DNA of 16,322 nucleotides from RGIG6353 sp045535585 (GCA_045535585.1 JAZSLY010000153.1:1-16322), one strand, 5' to 3'. Shown: positions 5,912 to 13,928, counted from the first letter of the stretch. The notes: generated by a model from the letters alone, not told the origin. Numbers and translations: made by a program.

Positions 5912-7186
5912 ATGCTTGACATCAAACTTATTAAAGAAAACCCCGACGAATTTAAGAAGAGACTTGCCACGAGAGGTACTGATTATAGTGCCGAAATCGA
6001 CAAAATATTAGACCTTGACACAAAGCGCCGTACTCTTATTGCCGACACCGAGGCGCGCCGTGCAAAGCAAAATCAGATTTCAAAGCAGATTCCCGCACTC
6101 AAAAAGGCAGGCGAGGACACAACCGCGATTTTCGCTGAAATGAAGGAGCTTTCCGACTCGGTTAAGGCGGACACAGACAAGATCGACGCCATTGACACCG
6201 AGATTGAAAATATTCTTCTCTCCATTCCCAATACTCCCTCCGAGACCGTTCCCGTAGGTCGCGACGACAGCGAAAACGTGGAGGTGAAGAGAGTGGGTAC
6301 ACCCAGAGAATTCTCCTTCGAGCCTCAGGCGCATTGGGATATCGGACGAGGACTTGACATTCTCGACCCCGACACCGCCGCAAAGGTTACGGGCGCAAGG
6401 TTCCATTTCTACAAGGGACTCGGCGCAAGACTGGAGCGAGCAGTTATCAACTACTACCTTGACACCCACACTGCAAACGGCTATACCGAGGTATTTCCGC
6501 CCTATATGGTAAACCGTGACTCTATGCGTGGAACGGGTCAGCTTCCCAAGTTCGAGGAGGACGCGTTCAAGGTGGCAAATAACGGATATTTCCTTATCCC
6601 CACCGCAGAGGTGCCCGTTACCAATATGCACAGAAACGAAATTCTTGACGGTGACAAGCTTACCGTGAAATACTGTGCGTACTCGGCTTGCTTCAGAGCA
6701 GAGGCAGGCAGTGCGGGACGCGACCAGAGAGGTCTTATCCGTCAGCATCAGTTCAACAAGGTTGAGCTTGTAAAATTCGCGAAGCCCGAGGAATCCTACG
6801 CCGAGCTTGAAAGCCTTACGAACGACGCGGCAGCGGCTCTCGAGGGACTTGGACTTCCTTACAGAATAGTTGCTCTCTCCACGGGAGATATGGGCTTCTC
6901 TTCCGCAAAGACCTACGATATCGAGGTTTGGATGCCCTCCTACAACAGATACGTGGAAATCTCGTCCTGCTCTAACTTCGAGGACTATCAGGCGCGCCGT
7001 GCAAATATCAAGTTCAAGGAGACGGGCGACTCCAAGGCGAGATTCGTTCACACCCTCAACGGCTCGGGTCTTGCCATAGGCAGAACTGTTGCGGCAATCC
7101 TTGAAAACTATCAGAACGAGGACGGCACGGTTACTATCCCCGAGGCTCTCGTTCCTTATATGAGAGTCGAGAAGATTACAAAGTAA
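5912..7186 (+). CDS. serS: Seryl-tRNA synthetase (class II)
   Basis: This cytosolic enzyme charges tRNA-Ser, and the first step for tRNA-Sec, with serine. The protein is 424 residues, the usual length. Residues about 25-100 form the two-stranded coiled coil that grips the long variable arm of tRNA-Ser. The class II core has TAE (231-233) in the serine pocket, motif 2 FRAEAG (261-266) with the following loop Arg residues, and motif 3 NGSGLAIGRTVAAILEN (383-399). AAAGGAC precedes the ATG. Only 27 bp separate it from parB, leaving no room for a T-box leader, so it is presumably read from the parA promoter or an unseen internal one. A serS downstream of parA-parB is an arrangement I recall in Clostridia. 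Confidence 0.97.
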   Translation: MLDIKLIKENPDEFKKRLATRGTDYSAEIDKILDLDTKRRTLIADTEARRAKQNQISKQIPALKKAGEDTTAIFAEMKELSDSVKADTDKIDAIDTEIENILLSIPNTPSETVPVGRDDSENVEVKRVGTPREFSFEPQAHWDIGRGLDILDPDTAAKVTGARFHFYKGLGARLERAVINYYLDTHTANGYTEVFPPYMVNRDSMRGTGQLPKFEEDAFKVANNGYFLIPTAEVPVTNMHRNEILDGDKLTVKYCAYSACFRAEAGSAGRDQRGLIRQHQFNKVELVKFAKPEESYAELESLTNDAAAALEGLGLPYRIVALSTGDMGFSSAKTYDIEVWMPSYNRYVEISSCSNFEDYQARRANIKFKETGDSKARFVHTLNGSGLAIGRTVAAILENYQNEDGTVTIPEALVPYMRVEKITK

Positions 7187-7199
7187 TCGGGTATAAAAT

Positions 7200-7628
7200 A
7201 TGAGCTTTATTATCGAAAACCTGCAGATTATAACGGGTATCGTTTTCTGCCTTATTGCAGGCATTCTCATAGCGTTCTTCTGGAATTTCCTGACACGCCT
7301 TCTCTTCGGCAGACTGGTAGCTGGTCTTATGGAAAAGGGCGCTGACAGCGAAGAAAACGCCGTAACGCTTGATGAAATCGGAATAAAAAGAGCGGGGATC
7401 GTCCACTTTGCCCTTTCAAGAAGGTCAACGCTTTCAAGGCTTGTGGGCGTGAAGCTCCCCGAGGGCGAGGGCGAAAGAAAATTCTTTCTCCCTGCTGAAA
7501 AGGCGGACAAGGCAAAGAGCATTTACGGAACACAACAAGGGACACTTTTGTCCTTTGTTATAGCTCTTGCGCTGATAGCCCTGCTCGTTGTACTCTTGCT
7601 TTACGTTTTACCCAAGTTTGCGGAATAA
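7200..7628 (+). CDS. Two-TM membrane protein of unknown function
   Basis: I do not recognise a family. The 142-residue protein has a hydrophobic segment at about 8-32 (ITGIVFCLIAGILIAFFW), a soluble mid-region of mixed charge (about 35-112), and a second membrane segment at about 116-137 (LSFVIALALIALLVVLLLYVL). The predicted topology is a hairpin with both ends on the same side. It begins 13 bp after serS and ends 14 bp before the MORN-repeat gene, so all three seem co-transcribed. No clear Shine-Dalgarno precedes the ATG; translation may depend on coupling to serS. The close spacing and shared membrane location with the MORN protein suggest they work together, but this is inference. Confidence 0.75.
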   Translation: MSFIIENLQIITGIVFCLIAGILIAFFWNFLTRLLFGRLVAGLMEKGADSEENAVTLDEIGIKRAGIVHFALSRRSTLSRLVGVKLPEGEGERKFFLPAEKADKAKSIYGTQQGTLLSFVIALALIALLVVLLLYVLPKFAE

Positions 7629-7642
7629 AGGAGGTAGTTATT

Positions 7643-8611
7643 TTGGCAGGAAGAAAAAGGCTTCATCCGTTGGCAACGGTGTTTATAATAGCACTTATAT
7701 TGCTTGTTGTAACCCTTGTGGTCTTATACACCGTAGTTGGCGTGAGATATAAGAACGACAGAACTCACGAGCTGAAATTCCTTGGCAGAGTGAGTGGCGA
7801 GGCGGTTATTTCAGGTAAGCTTTATTACTACGACGGACGTATAGCGTCGGTTGATGCAAAGAATAAAACCATAGAATTTGACGACGGCGAGATATACCGC
7901 GGTGCTTTGTCGGGCTATCTGCCTCACGGCAAGGGCACTCTTACCAAGGCGGACGGCACTATCTACGAGGGCGATTTTTACGAGGGCTACGCCACGGGCA
8001 AGCTTAACGTAACCTATCCCAACGGCGACGTCTATATGGGAGAGGCGGACCACGAGGTCAGAAACGGCTACGGTAAATACATATCTGCCGACGGCACCGT
8101 TTACGAGGGCGACTTCTACGACGGCGAGAAAAACGGCTTTGGCAGAACTGCCTTCAGCGACGGCTCGGTTTATATAGGTCAGTACAATAGCTCGGTGAAA
8201 AACGGCGTAGGCGCCTATCTTTTCAAGAACGGCGACGTTTACGTTGGTGACTTCGCAAACGACGTCAGAACGGGCAGAGGTATATATCTCTGGGCAAAGA
8301 GCGAGGAGTATTCCAGCGAATTCGACTCTCTCTTCGCAGGGGAAATTACCACGGGCTTTGAGGACAGCTTCGTTTCCTGGTTCACCACAGACTTCGGAAA
8401 GTATTTTGAAAACGCGGAAAAGGGAGAAATAACAACCTCAAGTCCCTTTTTCTCGGCACTTGAAAAAATACTTGGACGAGACCAGCTTGAATGTTATATC
8501 GGAGGCTTTTTGAATAACGAGCTTTCGGGCAGCGGAAGATATCAATGGCTTTCGGGCAGAGTTCAGGAGGGTCAGTTTGAGAACGGGGCAATAGTAAAAG
8601 GCGAAGAATAA
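7643..8611 (+). CDS. Membrane-anchored MORN-repeat protein
   Basis: The protein is 322 residues. An N-terminal basic stretch is followed by one membrane segment at about 11-33 (ATVFIIALILLVVTLVVLYT), giving a signal-anchor. From about 82 to 218 there are six tandem MORN repeats of about 23 residues, each with a DGxxYxG core (for example DGTIYEGDFYEG and DGSVYIGQYNS), then a non-repeat segment at about 219-283 and one or two further repeats at about 284-316. MORN repeats form elongated beta-meander rods in proteins that bind membranes or partners; the bacterial role is unclear. The start is TTG, with AAAGGAGG 8 bases upstream. It is the last gene before a strong terminator. Its place after parAB-serS hints at an envelope-linked role, but nothing proves this. 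Confidence 0.85.
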   Translation: MAGRKRLHPLATVFIIALILLVVTLVVLYTVVGVRYKNDRTHELKFLGRVSGEAVISGKLYYYDGRIASVDAKNKTIEFDDGEIYRGALSGYLPHGKGTLTKADGTIYEGDFYEGYATGKLNVTYPNGDVYMGEADHEVRNGYGKYISADGTVYEGDFYDGEKNGFGRTAFSDGSVYIGQYNSSVKNGVGAYLFKNGDVYVGDFANDVRTGRGIYLWAKSEEYSSEFDSLFAGEITTGFEDSFVSWFTTDFGKYFENAEKGEITTSSPFFSALEKILGRDQLECYIGGFLNNELSGSGRYQWLSGRVQEGQFENGAIVKGEE

Positions 8612-8646
8612 AAAAAGTTGTGAGCTTTGCGCTCACAACTTTTTTT
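8611..8646. terminator. Strong bidirectional intrinsic terminator
   Basis: Arms at 8611-8625 and 8631-8645 include the GC core GTTGTGAGC / GCTCACAAC, with a TTTGC loop. Runs of A and T flank the stem on the two sides, so it can stop rightward transcription from the MORN gene and leftward transcription from the HAD gene. Confidence 0.93.
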
Positions 8647-8685
8647 ATTTACTAGGAAATTGCATTAAAACAGCCTCACTGTTTT

Positions 8686-9312
8686 TTAACTCAATATTTC
8701 CAGCATTTCACAAAAGTCCCGAATTCGCCAATCGCAAGGCGGATATTGCAAAACCGAGGGGGTCAGAAGGTGTATGGTCTTACAGCCTGCTCTTTCTCCC
8801 GACTCCAGATCACAGTATCTGTCGCCCACCATAGCCGTGTTTTCCACGCTTCCGCCGTACTTTTTCATCAAATATAAAATCGAATCGGGGGCAGGCTTCA
8901 CTACGAACTCAGGGCTTCTGGCGGTAACGACCTCGGTGAAATATTCGCTTATCCCTGCCTTGTCAAGAAAATGGAGTGCCGTGTTACCGCGGTTGGTGAA
9001 AATATAATTAAAGCCACCGTTTTCCACGATTTTTGCTAAGGTCTCCTTCACAAATGGGAAGGGCTTGGCGCCGTCCTCCTTTTCGGCGGCATAGTATTGG
9101 CGATACCTTTCCTCAAGCTCCGGGATTCCGTATTTTTCCGCATAGAAATTTATGGCGTAAGGAATATTCTCCATCATCTTTTCGAGTATCTCCACCTGAC
9201 TGACATCCCTGCCGAAATCCTTCAGCGCCCTTTGCAGATACCCCGTAATATTGGGATAGGTGTCAAAAAGCGTTCCGTCAAAATCCCATATAAAATGCTT
9301 TATTCTTTTCAT
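8686..9312 (-). CDS. HAD-superfamily phosphatase (phosphoglycolate-phosphatase-like)
   Basis: The 208-residue protein has all four HAD motifs: motif I DFDGTL with Asp10 (nucleophile) and Asp12; motif II Thr106 in FTNRG; motif III Lys139 in VKPAPD; motif IV GDRYCD (163-168), which binds Mg. A helical cap lies between motifs I and II (about 15-90), so it belongs to the beta-phosphoglucomutase/phosphoglycolate phosphatase group acting on small phosphorylated metabolites. The ATG at 9312 is preceded by GTGAGGTAATT, which directly follows the stop codon of the AraC gene; the two genes are 10 bp apart and co-transcribed. An upstream in-frame start would overlap the AraC gene and lacks such a site. 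It could dephosphorylate an intermediate of the pathway encoded divergently, though a general repair role is equally possible. Confidence 0.88.
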   Translation of the reverse strand: MKRIKHFIWDFDGTLFDTYPNITGYLQRALKDFGRDVSQVEILEKMMENIPYAINFYAEKYGIPELEERYRQYYAAEKEDGAKPFPFVKETLAKIVENGGFNYIFTNRGNTALHFLDKAGISEYFTEVVTARSPEFVVKPAPDSILYLMKKYGGSVENTAMVGDRYCDLESGERAGCKTIHLLTPSVLQYPPCDWRIRDFCEMLEILS

Positions 9313-9322
9313 AATTACCTCA

Positions 9323-10123
9323 CTAAACGTTATTTTTTCGATATTCCGTGGGGGATACGCCCACAACCTTTTTAAAAAGACGGCTGAAATACAAGGGGTC
9401 GGAAAAGCCGCATAACGACGCCACCTCCGCCACCGTCAGCTCGGTTGACGACAGAAGCTGTTTTGCGTTGTTCATCCGCAGAGTTTGCTGATGCTTTTTG
9501 GGAGAGGTGCCCGTCACACGCTTGAATTCACGCATAAAGTGGCTTACACTCATATTACAGCCGTCGGCAAGGGCTTGAAGGTTGACGTCCTTGTCAAAAT
9601 GCTCGGCACTCTCCTCAATATACCTTTTCAAATTCAGCCTGCCCTCCGAGAGAGACTTGCCGAGGGTATACAAAAGAGACGCGAGATACCCCTTTTCACC
9701 CGACACCTCGTTTTTGTTGCCAAATTCAAAGATAAGCTTTTTAAATAGCGCCTGCACCGACACGGAGTCGTGACTCTTGCCAACTCCTCCCGACAGATGC
9801 GCCTCCGACAGAATATTTTCTATCTCAAAGCCGTTGAAATGCACCCAAAGGTAAGCGCTATCCTTGTGGAGAGTATAGTGTTGCCTGAAAAAAGGCGGAT
9901 AAAGCACGAATTCGTCCCGATGAAGCACGTAGGTTTTCCCGTCGTAGTCAACGGTACAGCTTCCCTTTGTCAAAAATATAAGATAAAAGTCACGCCTTCC
10001 TTGAGGGCGAGTGGCAACGAGGTCGTAGAGATGCGCCTGCGCCACGCCACAGCTATTCACCTGCAGGTAGGAGGCGGGGGAAAAGTTTGTGGTATCGGAT
10101 ATGCGTACCTTTTGGGTTGCCAT
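9323..10123 (-). CDS. AraC family transcriptional regulator
   Basis: This 266-residue regulator has a cupin-like sensor at about 38-100 (RRDFYLIFLTKGSCTVDYDG, then LHRDEFVLYPP) and an AraC-type double helix-turn-helix at about 168-266: VNLQALADGCNMSVSHFMREFKRVTGTSP, then VAEVASLCGFSDPLYFSRLFKKVVGVSPTEYR, a near-perfect family signature. GAGGTGATTTT precedes the ATG at 10123. It is first in a leftward operon with the HAD phosphatase. Its own -35 box is embedded in one of three copies of a TTGTCCATWTAA-like box in the intergenic region, pointing to autoregulation, while the rightward five-gene operon is the likely activation target. The inducer is unknown; sugar or sugar-acid type ligands are usual. 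Confidence 0.94.
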   Translation of the reverse strand: MATQKVRISDTTNFSPASYLQVNSCGVAQAHLYDLVATRPQGRRDFYLIFLTKGSCTVDYDGKTYVLHRDEFVLYPPFFRQHYTLHKDSAYLWVHFNGFEIENILSEAHLSGGVGKSHDSVSVQALFKKLIFEFGNKNEVSGEKGYLASLLYTLGKSLSEGRLNLKRYIEESAEHFDKDVNLQALADGCNMSVSHFMREFKRVTGTSPKKHQQTLRMNNAKQLLSSTELTVAEVASLCGFSDPLYFSRLFKKVVGVSPTEYRKNNV

Positions 10124-10140
10124 AAAATCACCTCGCCCTG

Positions 10141-10169
10141 ATTATAACACAATAAATGCAAATTGTCCA
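10141..10169 (-). promoter_or_regulatory. Promoter for the AraC-HAD operon
   Basis: Leftward -35 TGGACA (10169-10164), 17-bp spacer, -10 TATAAT (10146-10141) with an upstream TG extension (TGTTATAAT). The -35 lies inside the first copy of the repeated box. Confidence 0.75.
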
Positions 10170-10258
10170 TATAAAATTTATACAGGAACAACGGCTATTC
10201 ACACTTTTTAAATGGACAATGTCTTTTAAATGATAATTTTGTCCATATAAATGATAAT
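10162..10258. promoter_or_regulatory. Putative AraC operator array between divergent operons
   Basis: Three copies of one box are visible: TTGTCCATATAAA (10163-10175), the inverted TTAAATGGACAAT (10208-10220), and TTGTCCATATAAA (10239-10251). In addition AAATGATAAT occurs twice (10228-10237 and 10249-10258), exactly 21 bp apart, two helical turns, as expected for direct half-sites of an AraC dimer. The first copy overlaps the -35 of the leftward promoter; the third ends 15 bp upstream of the rightward -35. Binding by the adjacent AraC protein is inferred. Confidence 0.6.
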
Positions 10259-10266
10259 ATTATGCA

Positions 10267-10295
10267 TTGTGTCAGGAGCTAAAAGTCCGTATAAT
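10267..10295 (+). promoter_or_regulatory. Promoter for the five-gene catabolic operon
   Basis: A perfect TATAAT (10290-10295) stands 17 bp from a poor -35, TTGTGT (10267-10272). A weak -35 with adjacent operator boxes upstream is the usual pattern of an activator-dependent promoter. Transcription would begin near 10302, about 25 bp before the start codon. Confidence 0.6.
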
Positions 10296-10326
10296 TATGC
10301 TATGGAACAATGGAAAGGGTGAAAAT

Positions 10327-11463
10327 ATGTTAAATATAGGAGTTATCGGCTTTGGCAGAAGAATGGAGGCTATCGTCGGAAAGCTTTTGGCGACGGGAGA
10401 GGTCAGGCTTGCGGCGCTATGCGATAAAGCCCCCTTTGACGAGGTGCGTGAGAAACGGAAGAAATTTGCCTTCCCCGAGGATATAAGGTTTTACGGGGAC
10501 GCCGAGGAGATGCTGAAAAGCGAGAGGCTTGACGGAGTATGCATCGGCACTACCTGCCCCTTTCACACGGAATATGCGCTTTTAGTGGCAAAATATAACC
10601 TGCCTATGTTTTTAGAGAAGCCCGTATCTATCAACGAAGAAGACTTGGAGCGCTTGAAGGGCATTTTGCACTTGAATGAGCAGGTCGTGGTCTCCTTTCC
10701 CTTGAGACTCACTCCTATCGTGGCGCGTGTAAAGGAGATAATCGACTCGGGCGAGCTTGGCGAAATAGGTCAGGTTCAGGCGTACAACAACGTGCCCTAC
10801 GGTCCGAACTATTTCCACGCCTGGTACAGAGAAGAGAGTGTGACGGGCGGTCAGTTTTTGCAGAAGGCTACCCACGACCTTGACTATATAAACTATCTTT
10901 TGGGCGACGTTAAGCCCGTGAGAATTTGCGCTATGAAGTCAAAGCAGATTTTCAAGGCTACAAAAAAGGCAGGGCTTAAATGCAAGGACTGCCCCGAAAA
11001 CAAGACCTGCCCTGAAAGCTTTTATAATACCAAACCTACCTTTCCGCTTGACGACTGGTATTGCTGTTATGCCGAGGACTCTACTATCGAGGACTCGGGA
11101 AGCGCTATCGTGGAATACGAGAACGGAATGCACGCCGTTTATACCCAGAACTTTTTCGCCCGTGAAAAAGCGGCGAAGCGTGGCGCAAGATTTATCGGCT
11201 ACAAGGCAACGCTGGAGTTTGACTGGTACACGAACAGTATAACCGTTTTCAGCCACACCGACGGGGGCGTGATGACCTACACCGTGTCTCCCGACGACGA
11301 AGCCCACGGAGGCGGAGACGCTATTCTTGCAAGGAATTTTCTGGGAGTGATGAAGGGCGGGGAGGTGTCCCACTCTCCCTTGTCGGAGGGAATTCTCAGC
11401 GCCAATATGTGCATTATGGCGAAAAAATCCTCCGAAGAGCACAAGTTTATGGATATCGTATAG
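10327..11463 (+). CDS. Gfo/Idh/MocA family oxidoreductase with Cys cluster
   Basis: This 378-residue NAD(P)-dependent dehydrogenase starts with the Rossmann motif GVIGFGRR (about 5-12), has EKP at 97-99, and KATHDLDY (180-187), where Lys180, His183 and Asp184 lie in the usual catalytic area of the second domain. An insertion at about 218-250 carries CKDCPENKTC (Cys219, 222, 228) and CC (246-247), a pattern found in a Gfo subgroup and possibly a metal-binding loop. The ATG at 10327 has GGGTGA upstream; longer in-frame starts would overlap the promoter. It is first in a five-gene operon whose other members are a transporter, an SDR, a dehydratase-like enzyme and an MDR reductase. It probably oxidises a hydroxyl group of a sugar, sugar acid or cyclitol; substrate not determinable. 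Confidence 0.9.
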   Translation: MLNIGVIGFGRRMEAIVGKLLATGEVRLAALCDKAPFDEVREKRKKFAFPEDIRFYGDAEEMLKSERLDGVCIGTTCPFHTEYALLVAKYNLPMFLEKPVSINEEDLERLKGILHLNEQVVVSFPLRLTPIVARVKEIIDSGELGEIGQVQAYNNVPYGPNYFHAWYREESVTGGQFLQKATHDLDYINYLLGDVKPVRICAMKSKQIFKATKKAGLKCKDCPENKTCPESFYNTKPTFPLDDWYCCYAEDSTIEDSGSAIVEYENGMHAVYTQNFFAREKAAKRGARFIGYKATLEFDWYTNSITVFSHTDGGVMTYTVSPDDEAHGGGDAILARNFLGVMKGGEVSHSPLSEGILSANMCIMAKKSSEEHKFMDIV

Positions 11464-11475
11464 CGTGGTGTAAAT

Positions 11476-12354
11476 ATGGGATACGTTTTTTTGGCAATAG
11501 CATTATTTTCGGGCATAACCAAGGGCGCCTGCGGTAAAAGCGTCAGCGGAGCCGTAAAGAGTGCCAAGGGTACCTTTTACATAAGCCTTATAAGAATGCT
11601 TCTTTGCGGAGCTGTAGGCTTTCTTATAGTACTTGCAGAGGGTAGTGCTCTGCTTTTCGACCCGTCCAGTCTCCTTGTTTCGCTTGTGTCGGGCGTGACA
11701 ACGGCGCTTTTCGCGGTGACCTGGATTTTCTCGGTAAGGCGTGGCGCTTATCTTATGGTAGACGTCTTTCTTATGTTGGGCGTGGGCGTCACGGTCCTTT
11801 TGTGCAAAATCTTTTTTGACGAGCCGATAACACTGCCTCAGGGCATCGGCTTCGCGCTTCTCGTTCTGGCTTCGGTGATAATGTGCTCCTACAGCAAGAG
11901 CGTCAAGGGCAGCTTCACCCCCAAAAACCTACTGTTGCTGATAGCCTGCGGAATTTTCAGCGGACTTTCAGAGTTTTCACAGAAATGGTTCGTCTACGAG
12001 AACACGGGCGCAAGCGTTGCCTTTTTCAATTTGTATACTTATATTTTTTCAGTACTGGTATTGCTTATCTTTTTTTCTGTTATAAATAAGCTTGAAAAAG
12101 CGGAAAACGACGGCAAAAGCCTGAAAGTGCTCTTCCGTGTGTTCCTTATGGCAGTATGTCTTTTCTCCAATTCTTATTTCAAAACTCTGGCTGCAAGGAC
12201 TATTCCATCTGCCGTTATGTACCCTTTGTCTTCAGGTGCAAGCCTCATTCTTTCCGCCCTTATGGCTTCCCTTCTTTTCAAGGAGAAAATAACCCTCAAA
12301 TGTGCGATAGGCATGGTAATTACCTTCGTTGCTTTGATAATAATGAACGTATAA
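11476..12354 (+). CDS. DMT-superfamily (EamA-like) transporter
   Basis: This 292-residue integral membrane protein has about ten hydrophobic segments, roughly at 2-18, 34-56, 63-88, 93-112, 119-139, 151-168, 180-202, 220-238, 247-268 and 274-291. The layout of two five-helix halves is typical of drug/metabolite transporters, with the expected end pattern PSAVMYPLSSGASLILSALMASLLFKEKITL before the last helix, as in EamA proteins. It is 12 bp after the dehydrogenase gene and 15 bp before the SDR gene. The Shine-Dalgarno is poor (GTGGTG), so coupling to the upstream gene is likely. In this context it may import the pathway substrate or export a product; direction and substrate are unknown. Confidence 0.85.
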   Translation: MGYVFLAIALFSGITKGACGKSVSGAVKSAKGTFYISLIRMLLCGAVGFLIVLAEGSALLFDPSSLLVSLVSGVTTALFAVTWIFSVRRGAYLMVDVFLMLGVGVTVLLCKIFFDEPITLPQGIGFALLVLASVIMCSYSKSVKGSFTPKNLLLLIACGIFSGLSEFSQKWFVYENTGASVAFFNLYTYIFSVLVLLIFFSVINKLEKAENDGKSLKVLFRVFLMAVCLFSNSYFKTLAARTIPSAVMYPLSSGASLILSALMASLLFKEKITLKCAIGMVITFVALIIMNV

Positions 12355-12369
12355 TAAGGAGTGAATAAA

Positions 12370-13131
12370 ATGGATTTTACAAACAAGACGGCAATAGTTA
12401 CGGGCTCGGCGTCGGGCATGGGACTTTTGTTTGCCGAGAATTTTGCCGACCTCGGCGGAAACGTGGTAATGTGCGACGTGAATGGCGAGGCGCTTGACCT
12501 TTGCGTTGCCAAAATTAACGAAAAGGGCAAGGGGCTGGCGAAGGGCGTCGTTTGCGACGTTACCGACTACCAATCTGTGACTAATGCGGTAAATATGGCT
12601 GTTACCTTTTTCGGCAGAGTGGATATTGTCTGCAACTTCGCAGGCGGTGCGGCGGTGAGAATTAAAAAGGTAGACACCGCAAAATACCCCGAATTCCCCG
12701 ATATACCCATTGACGTTCTGGATTGGGGACTCGACCTTAACCTGAAGGGACCATTCTATATGGCGCACGCCGTAATGCGCGTTATGAGAGAGCAGAAAAG
12801 CGGTGTGATTATAAATATCGGCTCTATTACCGGAGCTGAAGGAAGTATCCACGTTGACTATCCTACCGCAAAGGCGGGCGTTATGTACGGTCTTACCAAG
12901 TCACTTGCTCAGGTGGGCGCACCCCACAATATAAGGTGTGTCTGCGTGTCACCGGGTCCCGTCCTCACCAGAGCAGATATGGCAAGAATGAAAACCCTCC
13001 TTGGCAGAGCAGGCGACCCTCAGGAGATAGTTGACCTTTGTCTCTTTCTTTCGTCCGACAAGGCTAGGTTTATCAACGGTGAAAATATTATGATAGATGG
13101 CGGAAGAAACGCCATGCAGAGAGGTAACTGA
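12370..13131 (+). CDS. Short-chain dehydrogenase/reductase (SDR)
   Basis: This 253-residue classical SDR carries the cofactor motif TGSASGMG (11-18), CDV (about 35-37, acidic end of strand 2, favouring NAD), NFAGG (89-93, the NNAG variant), and a catalytic set of Asn124, Ser152, Tyr164 and Lys168 (YPTAK). SPGPVLTR (about 194-201) is also typical. It would oxidise or reduce a secondary alcohol or ketone. The ATG at 12370 is preceded by AAGGAG with 8 bases of spacing; the GTG at 12361 would overlap that site. The stop codon overlaps the next ATG by one base (TGATG), so the following gene is translationally coupled and probably made in equal amounts. Confidence 0.93.
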   Translation: MDFTNKTAIVTGSASGMGLLFAENFADLGGNVVMCDVNGEALDLCVAKINEKGKGLAKGVVCDVTDYQSVTNAVNMAVTFFGRVDIVCNFAGGAAVRIKKVDTAKYPEFPDIPIDVLDWGLDLNLKGPFYMAHAVMRVMREQKSGVIINIGSITGAEGSIHVDYPTAKAGVMYGLTKSLAQVGAPHNIRCVCVSPGPVLTRADMARMKTLLGRAGDPQEIVDLCLFLSSDKARFINGENIMIDGGRNAMQRGN

Positions 13132-13928
13132 TGAAGCCCACTTTTTTAAATCAGATGAGACCCTTAATAACGGGAATGGTTTTGCGTGATACGGCAGATG
13201 AGGCAAGGCTTCTTATCAAGAACTCTATTGCCGACGGTGCAGACGCCGTCGGTATACAGCTTGAAAAGATGAGAAACGAGGAAAGAACCGAGGAAAAGCT
13301 TCGATGGCTTTTTTCTGCCTCGGCAGGACGCCCCATATATATAACCAACTACCGACAGAATTACAACGAAAATAAAAATGACGGCACTCTGGCACAGGAG
13401 CTTATTTCCTATCTCTCCTACGGCGCAACCCTCGGCGACGTACCCGGAAGCCTTTTTGATGATGAAGCAGGAATGTTTATAGATAACGAGCTTACAACAA
13501 AGCCCGATGCGGTAAAGCGTCAAATGGAGCTGATAGACAGAATTCACGCTTTGGGAAAAGAGGCGTTGATTTCCTCTCATACCTCCTCTTTCCTTCCTCT
13601 TGACAAGGTGCTCGAAATTGCTCTTGAGCACCAAAGGCGAGGCGCCGATATTTCCAAAATCGTAACTATGGCAAACTGCGTGGAAGAGGAAATGGAAAAC
13701 CTGAGAATAACCTCCGTGCTGAAAAAAGAATTGAAAATCCCGTTTCTCTTTTTAGCACAGGGCACTCACGCAAAAATTCACAGAATGATAGGACCGCAGC
13801 TCGGCTCGGTTATGTACCTTGCCGTGAGAGAGCACTCGGTGACTTCCGTTGCCACCCAGCCTACCATAAAATCGGCAAGGGCGGTAAGAGACAATTTCGA
13901 CGCTACTCCGGATATAATTTTTGATTGA
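13131..13928 (+). CDS. Type I 3-dehydroquinate-dehydratase-like (class I aldolase fold) enzyme
   Basis: The 265-residue sequence aligns by eye with type I AroD. It keeps His150 in LISSHTSS, the Schiff-base Lys176 in ADISKIVTMAN, Arg218 in KIHRMIGPQLGS and Gln243 in ATQP; spacing is close to E. coli AroD (H143, K170, R213, Q236). An acidic residue that could match Glu86 is in the NENK stretch (about 79-82) after YR. The usual ExR pair early in the barrel is replaced by GIQ (41-43), so the hydroxyl-binding side of the pocket differs. It therefore likely forms an imine and eliminates water from a related but different substrate. It overlaps the SDR gene by one base and is followed after 13 bp by an MDR reductase. 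The setting argues against a role in aromatic amino acid biosynthesis. Fold confident; substrate unknown. Confidence 0.75.
   Translation: MKPTFLNQMRPLITGMVLRDTADEARLLIKNSIADGADAVGIQLEKMRNEERTEEKLRWLFSASAGRPIYITNYRQNYNENKNDGTLAQELISYLSYGATLGDVPGSLFDDEAGMFIDNELTTKPDAVKRQMELIDRIHALGKEALISSHTSSFLPLDKVLEIALEHQRRGADISKIVTMANCVEEEMENLRITSVLKKELKIPFLFLAQGTHAKIHRMIGPQLGSVMYLAVREHSVTSVATQPTIKSARAVRDNFDATPDIIFD

Noticed and set aside
6080..7522. A 480-codon open frame on the minus strand
   Set aside because: It lies entirely opposite serS and the two-TM gene, shows no domain or plausible ribosome binding site, and is a by-product of codon bias in the real genes.
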